Shown in pieces: positions 60,526 through 64,000 of a DNA stretch of 64,000 bases. Numbering within the stretch: the first letter of the stretch is position 1; each line of letters opens with the position of its first letter. Origin of the DNA: a virus; IMG/VR virus record IMGVR_UViG_3300029448_000019, positions 1 to 64,000 of that record. The stretch is one strand, 5' to 3'. The notes beneath the pieces were generated by a model. The model was not told where the DNA came from. It worked only from the letters and a program-made list of their open reading frames with translations, and did not search any database. Position numbers and translations under genes: made by a program.

Positions 60526-61245
60526 ATGTCAAGAATACAACAACTTCCATTAGATACCACTATCACTGGTGGCGATAAACTAGTAGGAACAGATGTTGGT
60601 AGCAATAATGCTAGTAAATCATATCAGATTGAAACTATTGCGGCATTTTTTGCACAAACAGGTGGTGCAGATCCTCTTAGAGCTGGATTACAATATAATT
60701 ATGCAGGTAAATATGTAAACAATACATTAGCATCTGGTGAATTTAGATATCAAGTAGATTCTAGTGCACCTTCTGCTTTTGGATGGGCACATATAACCGG
60801 TATTGCAGTTAGCAGATATAATAGAAATTTAGTTGATATAAATCCTGTAATAGGATTATTTACAAATCAATTAATTAGAATTACAGATGTAGATACATCC
60901 AGTAATACAAGCTATGCAATATATGAAGTTAGTGCTAAAACAGATTTAACAAATGCATATTTATTATCTTTAACACATAGAGGAAGTGCCGGTGATCCAG
61001 TTGGTGGTGTAACGTGTATAGCACCGTCGGGATTTTCAAATGATACTACAGATACAACATTTATATTCACTCAAGGCTCGGCAAGTAATACTTGGACAAT
61101 AAATCATAACTTAGATAAATTTCCTAGTGTAACCGTAGTAGATGATTCAAACAACATAGTTGTAGGAGCCGTAACATATAACAACACAAATCAGATCGTA
61201 ATAACCTTTACCTCATCTATAACAGGTAAAGCTTACTTAAACTAA
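60526..61245 (+). CDS. Fibre protein sharing the GDKLVGTD N-terminal module
   Basis: 239 aa. The start LPLDTTITGGDKLVGTDVGS is clearly related to the 705-aa fibre at 55584. A beta-rich end has FIFTQGSASNTWTINHNLDK and VTVVDDSNNIVVGAVTYN, a unit common at fibre C-termini. Both proteins may attach to the same baseplate or nozzle site. Confidence 0.6.
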   Translation: MSRIQQLPLDTTITGGDKLVGTDVGSNNASKSYQIETIAAFFAQTGGADPLRAGLQYNYAGKYVNNTLASGEFRYQVDSSAPSAFGWAHITGIAVSRYNRNLVDINPVIGLFTNQLIRITDVDTSSNTSYAIYEVSAKTDLTNAYLLSLTHRGSAGDPVGGVTCIAPSGFSNDTTDTTFIFTQGSASNTWTINHNLDKFPSVTVVDDSNNIVVGAVTYNNTNQIVITFTSSITGKAYLN

Positions 61246-61251
61246 AAAAAA

Positions 61252-62205
61252 ATGGCAATAAAATATTTAAACAATCTCGATCTAAATAAAAATCAGTTAC
61301 AACAGGCTGTAATACAGACTGCATCTTCGGATCCGTCTTCACCTGTTGCAGGCCAAATATATTATAATACTACAGATAACGTTATTAAGTTTTATAATGG
61401 TACTGCATTTGTAAGTGCTGGTGGAGATTTAACAGCTGTAACCAGTGCAACAACAGGGCAACTTACTATAGCTAATGGAACCGGTCCAATACCGGCATTA
61501 ACAGTTGTAACAGGTGCTGTGGCAAATGCAGGAACAGCTCTTGCTACAGGAGATCAAATATATGATTTTGTAACTACAGGTATTAACGCAAGAATACAAA
61601 ATGTTACAGATCCTACTGGCGCACAAGATGCTGCAACTAAAGCATATGTAGATACTGTTGCAACAGGTTTATTAGAATACAAAGGTGCGTATAATGCGTC
61701 AACTAATTCACCTGCATTAACAGGAGGTTCTAACATTGCTAGTGATAAAGGAGATACATATACTGTAACTGCTGATGGTAGTTTTTTAGGAGAACAAGTT
61801 AGAGTTGGTGATTTAATTATAGTTGAAGTAGCAATAGCAGCTGCATCAACTCCTGCGCTTGCTAGCTTTACAATTGTACAATCTAATGTTGATTTAGCAA
61901 CTGCAGCAGCAACATCTGGAGCTACTGTAAAAGGTATTTCAGGTTATGATTCAAATAACTTTTCTGTAGCGAGTGGTTTTGTATCACTTAAAAGATTTTC
62001 AGCCAATATAGGTGATGGATCTAATACTTCGTATACAGTAAACCATGCACTTGGGTCTAGAGATGTAATTGTACAGTTATATGATAATTCATCTTATGAT
62101 ACTGTTATAGCAGACGTTGTAAGAACAGATACAAATAATGTAACTATTGCATTTACAGTGGCACCATCCACAAATGATATAAGAGTACTTATACAAAAAA
62201 TTTAA
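61252..62205 (+). CDS. Tail fibre protein
   Basis: 317 aa. N-terminus with LNNLDLNKNQLQQAVIQTAS, then PVAGQIYYNTTDNVIKFYNG, an often-seen fibre shaft motif, followed by a central region with TDPTGAQDAATKAYVDTVAT (a collar-like repeat) and a C-terminal strand unit (NTSYTVNHALGSRDVIVQLY). It matches proteins that form distal parts of phage fibres. Confidence 0.65.
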   Translation: MAIKYLNNLDLNKNQLQQAVIQTASSDPSSPVAGQIYYNTTDNVIKFYNGTAFVSAGGDLTAVTSATTGQLTIANGTGPIPALTVVTGAVANAGTALATGDQIYDFVTTGINARIQNVTDPTGAQDAATKAYVDTVATGLLEYKGAYNASTNSPALTGGSNIASDKGDTYTVTADGSFLGEQVRVGDLIIVEVAIAAASTPALASFTIVQSNVDLATAAATSGATVKGISGYDSNNFSVASGFVSLKRFSANIGDGSNTSYTVNHALGSRDVIVQLYDNSSYDTVIADVVRTDTNNVTIAFTVAPSTNDIRVLIQKI

Positions 62206-62208
62206 TAC

Positions 62209-64000
62209 ATGGGTCTAAAATTTAAGTCGCCATTAGAGCTTTCCGGTCATCGGGCAATAGCACATACTGATGCTGCTCAGACTCTTGTAGTTAAAGTTGT
62301 AACTAAAACTACTGCACATCCAGAATATGGTAATGGCAGTACTTCAGGTTATACTATAGATGGTGTTGAAGGAGCATACTTAGAATTTACACCTGGCAAT
62401 ACATACAAGTTTGATCAAGCAGATAGTTCTAATGCTACTCATCCTCTCAGGTTTTATGAAGATGCTGCAAAAACAACTGCTTATACAACAGGCGTAACAA
62501 CAAATGGTACTCCTGGAAGTTCAGGTGCATACACACAAATTATACCTACAACAGCTACACCCCCTATACTATTTTATCAGTGTAGTGCTCATTCACTTAT
62601 GGGTAGCTATGTTAAATTTGGTACGGGTACTGTTGGTGATACATATTCTATAGATGTTACACAAGATGGCAATAATGTAGATTTAAAATTAGATGCCGCC
62701 AACGGTACAGATTCTACAGTACAACTTACTGCAGGCACGAATGTAACACTTACCAGGAATGATGCACAACAAGTTACTATTGCTGCTTCAGGCGGTGGTA
62801 TAACAGTACAAGAAGAAGGATCTTCATTATCAACTGCTGCAACAACATTGAATTTTACAGGTGCGGCTGTTACTGCTTCAGGTTCAGGAGCTACTAAAAC
62901 AATTGATGTAACAGGTGGTGCTATAACAGTACAAGAAGAAGGCAGTTCACTTTCTACAGCAGCTACAACTTTAAACTTCACAGGAGACGCTGTTACGGCT
63001 TCTGGAAGTGGTGCTGTTAAAACTATTAATGTAACAGGGGGCAGTAGTGGCGGTACTGTTACAATTGAAAAAAATGTATATACAGGTGATGGCTCAGATG
63101 TTACATTCGATACAACTACAGCTATTGCTAATGAAAACAATGTCCAAGTATATATAGACGGTGTTTATCAATCTAAAGATAATTATACAACAAGTGGTAG
63201 TACTGTAACAATGTCTACTGCTCCTGGTAATAGTACATCTGTAGAGCTTATACACATGGTATCTACATCAGGGGTTATTGCAAGAGATAGTTTTACCGGT
63301 AACGGCTCAACTACAGCATATGTACTTACTATGTCAATTAGTAATGAAAATGCTACACAAGTATATTTAGATGGCGTATATCAAAGTAAAAGTAATTATT
63401 CAACTTCTGGCAGTACATTAACGTTCTCCACCGCTCCACCGAACGGTACTGCTATAGAAGTTGTTCATATAAAAGCAGTTAACACTTCATCTTTAAATCA
63501 AAATAACTTTACTGGTAATGGCTCTACAACAGCATTTACATTATCACAAACAATTGATGATGAGGTTAAAACCTTTGTATTCATACAGGGTGTTTATCAG
63601 GAAAAATCAACTTATAGTATATCAGGTACAACACTGACATTTACTACAGCGCCTCAAAATGGTTATACTATTGAGGTTATGGCCTTTAGTACTATAACAA
63701 TTGGTAATCAAGGAGTAACTTCTGTTAATGGTTTAACTGGTGCAGTAACATTAGAAACAGGTACTGACTGGCAATCAACAATACAAACGTCAAATTTTAC
63801 AGCAGCTGCAGGTAAAGGATATTTTGTTGATACTTCGTCAAATACTGTAACAGTCAGTTTACCAGCTGGAGGTGTTGGAGATGAAATACATTTTGTAGAT
63901 TATGCAAGTACGTTTGATACAAATGAAATTATATTTGATGCAAATGGTAGCGAAAAAATACAAGGAAGAAGCACTAATGCTAAAACTACAATTGAAAATG
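62209..64000 (+). CDS. Large fibre protein with N-terminal cupredoxin-like domain, partial
   Basis: At least 597 aa, open at the window end. Residues about 30-137 form a cupredoxin-like unit with ligands H78 (THPLRF) and C125, H128, M131 (YQCSAHSLMGS), homologous to the unit in the nozzle gene at 16795. Next come two near-identical repeats ITVQEEGSSLSTAATTLNFT (about 62797-62916 and 62923-63039), then about four copies of a 65-residue unit with Y-T/F-GDGS, then VQVYIDGVYQSKDNY and STAP (residues about 290-490). The end has VSLPAGGVGDEIHFVD. No stop in the window. Confidence 0.7.
   Translation, partial: MGLKFKSPLELSGHRAIAHTDAAQTLVVKVVTKTTAHPEYGNGSTSGYTIDGVEGAYLEFTPGNTYKFDQADSSNATHPLRFYEDAAKTTAYTTGVTTNGTPGSSGAYTQIIPTTATPPILFYQCSAHSLMGSYVKFGTGTVGDTYSIDVTQDGNNVDLKLDAANGTDSTVQLTAGTNVTLTRNDAQQVTIAASGGGITVQEEGSSLSTAATTLNFTGAAVTASGSGATKTIDVTGGAITVQEEGSSLSTAATTLNFTGDAVTASGSGAVKTINVTGGSSGGTVTIEKNVYTGDGSDVTFDTTTAIANENNVQVYIDGVYQSKDNYTTSGSTVTMSTAPGNSTSVELIHMVSTSGVIARDSFTGNGSTTAYVLTMSISNENATQVYLDGVYQSKSNYSTSGSTLTFSTAPPNGTAIEVVHIKAVNTSSLNQNNFTGNGSTTAFTLSQTIDDEVKTFVFIQGVYQEKSTYSISGTTLTFTTAPQNGYTIEVMAFSTITIGNQGVTSVNGLTGAVTLETGTDWQSTIQTSNFTAAAGKGYFVDTSSNTVTVSLPAGGVGDEIHFVDYASTFDTNEIIFDANGSEKIQGRSTNAKTTIEN

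Noticed and set aside
62607-63140. 177-codon open frame on the minus strand in the last fibre gene
   Set aside because: Val/Pro/Ser low-complexity product that mirrors repetitive Thr/Gly codons on the plus strand.
1-64000. Lysogeny genes or tRNA genes
   Set aside because: No integrase, repressor of CI type, attachment-site repeat or tRNA cloverleaf was found by eye; the phage looks lytic within this window, though the part outside is unseen.

Overview
The window is part of a double-stranded DNA tailed-phage genome, AT-rich and almost entirely coding, with no rRNA, tRNA, transposase, integrase or CRISPR array that I can see. The head-tail genes (terminase, portal, capsid, two short neck proteins, a large nozzle-like protein, internal/ejection proteins of 364, 529 and 2214 aa) lack a tape measure, sheath and baseplate, which points to a podovirus-like virion. 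The host is probably a marine Bacteroidota (flavobacterium-like) cell: starts are preceded by A/T-rich stretches rather than Shine-Dalgarno sites, and the secreted proteins carry the Lys-Leu-rich signal peptides ending in YAQ or YGQ typical of that phylum. This host call is an inference.

Layout. (1) 1-4737, plus strand: the end of one fibre gene and a 1541-aa adhesin with four LamG-like domains. (2) 4751-5656: lysis genes (holin-like protein, small membrane protein, M15 peptidase). (3) 5667-32357, plus: packaging and virion genes, including a double GroES-fold protein, TerL, portal, scaffold-like protein, major capsid protein, neck proteins, a nozzle-like protein with a cupredoxin-like insert, and ejection proteins. 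Hairpin terminators follow the capsid gene and the gene after it. (4) 32340-49785, minus: a dense replication and nucleotide-metabolism block with class I ribonucleotide reductase, thymidylate synthase, MazG, a junction-resolving nuclease, primase-helicase, SSB-like protein, PD-(D/E)XK exonuclease, ERF annealing protein, a divergent sigma factor, a DnaA-domain-IV protein and about thirty small overlapping genes. (5) 49786-50261: a non-coding divergent region, the best origin/control candidate. (6) 50262-64000, plus: a lipoprotein, a run of very basic small proteins, GroEL and GroES, a winged-helix-like protein, then a long series of fibre/adhesin genes running off the window end.

The minus block supplies dNTPs, replicates and recombines the DNA, and probably reprograms transcription. 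Six well-matched copies of a 35-bp promoter-like element (AAGTACGTYAC, 15 bp, GTGATAATA when read on the minus strand) lie in this block, four of them in its first 1.5 kb, next to genes for a sigma-like and a DnaA-like DNA-binding protein. Both plus blocks encode the particle, its folding helpers (GroEL, GroES and the double GroES-fold protein), ejection proteins, lysis and host recognition. Fibre genes at both ends of the window suggest that the two plus blocks could join in a circular map, but the window does not prove this.

Most interesting: the repeated promoter family with its candidate phage regulators; cupredoxin-like domains with intact His-Cys-His-Met ligands in two virion proteins; the double GroES-fold protein beside packaging genes in a phage that also has GroEL/GroES; a GIY-YIG-like/MazG fusion; a 2214-aa ejection protein with two HExxH motifs; and secreted proteins embedded in the nucleotide-metabolism operon.
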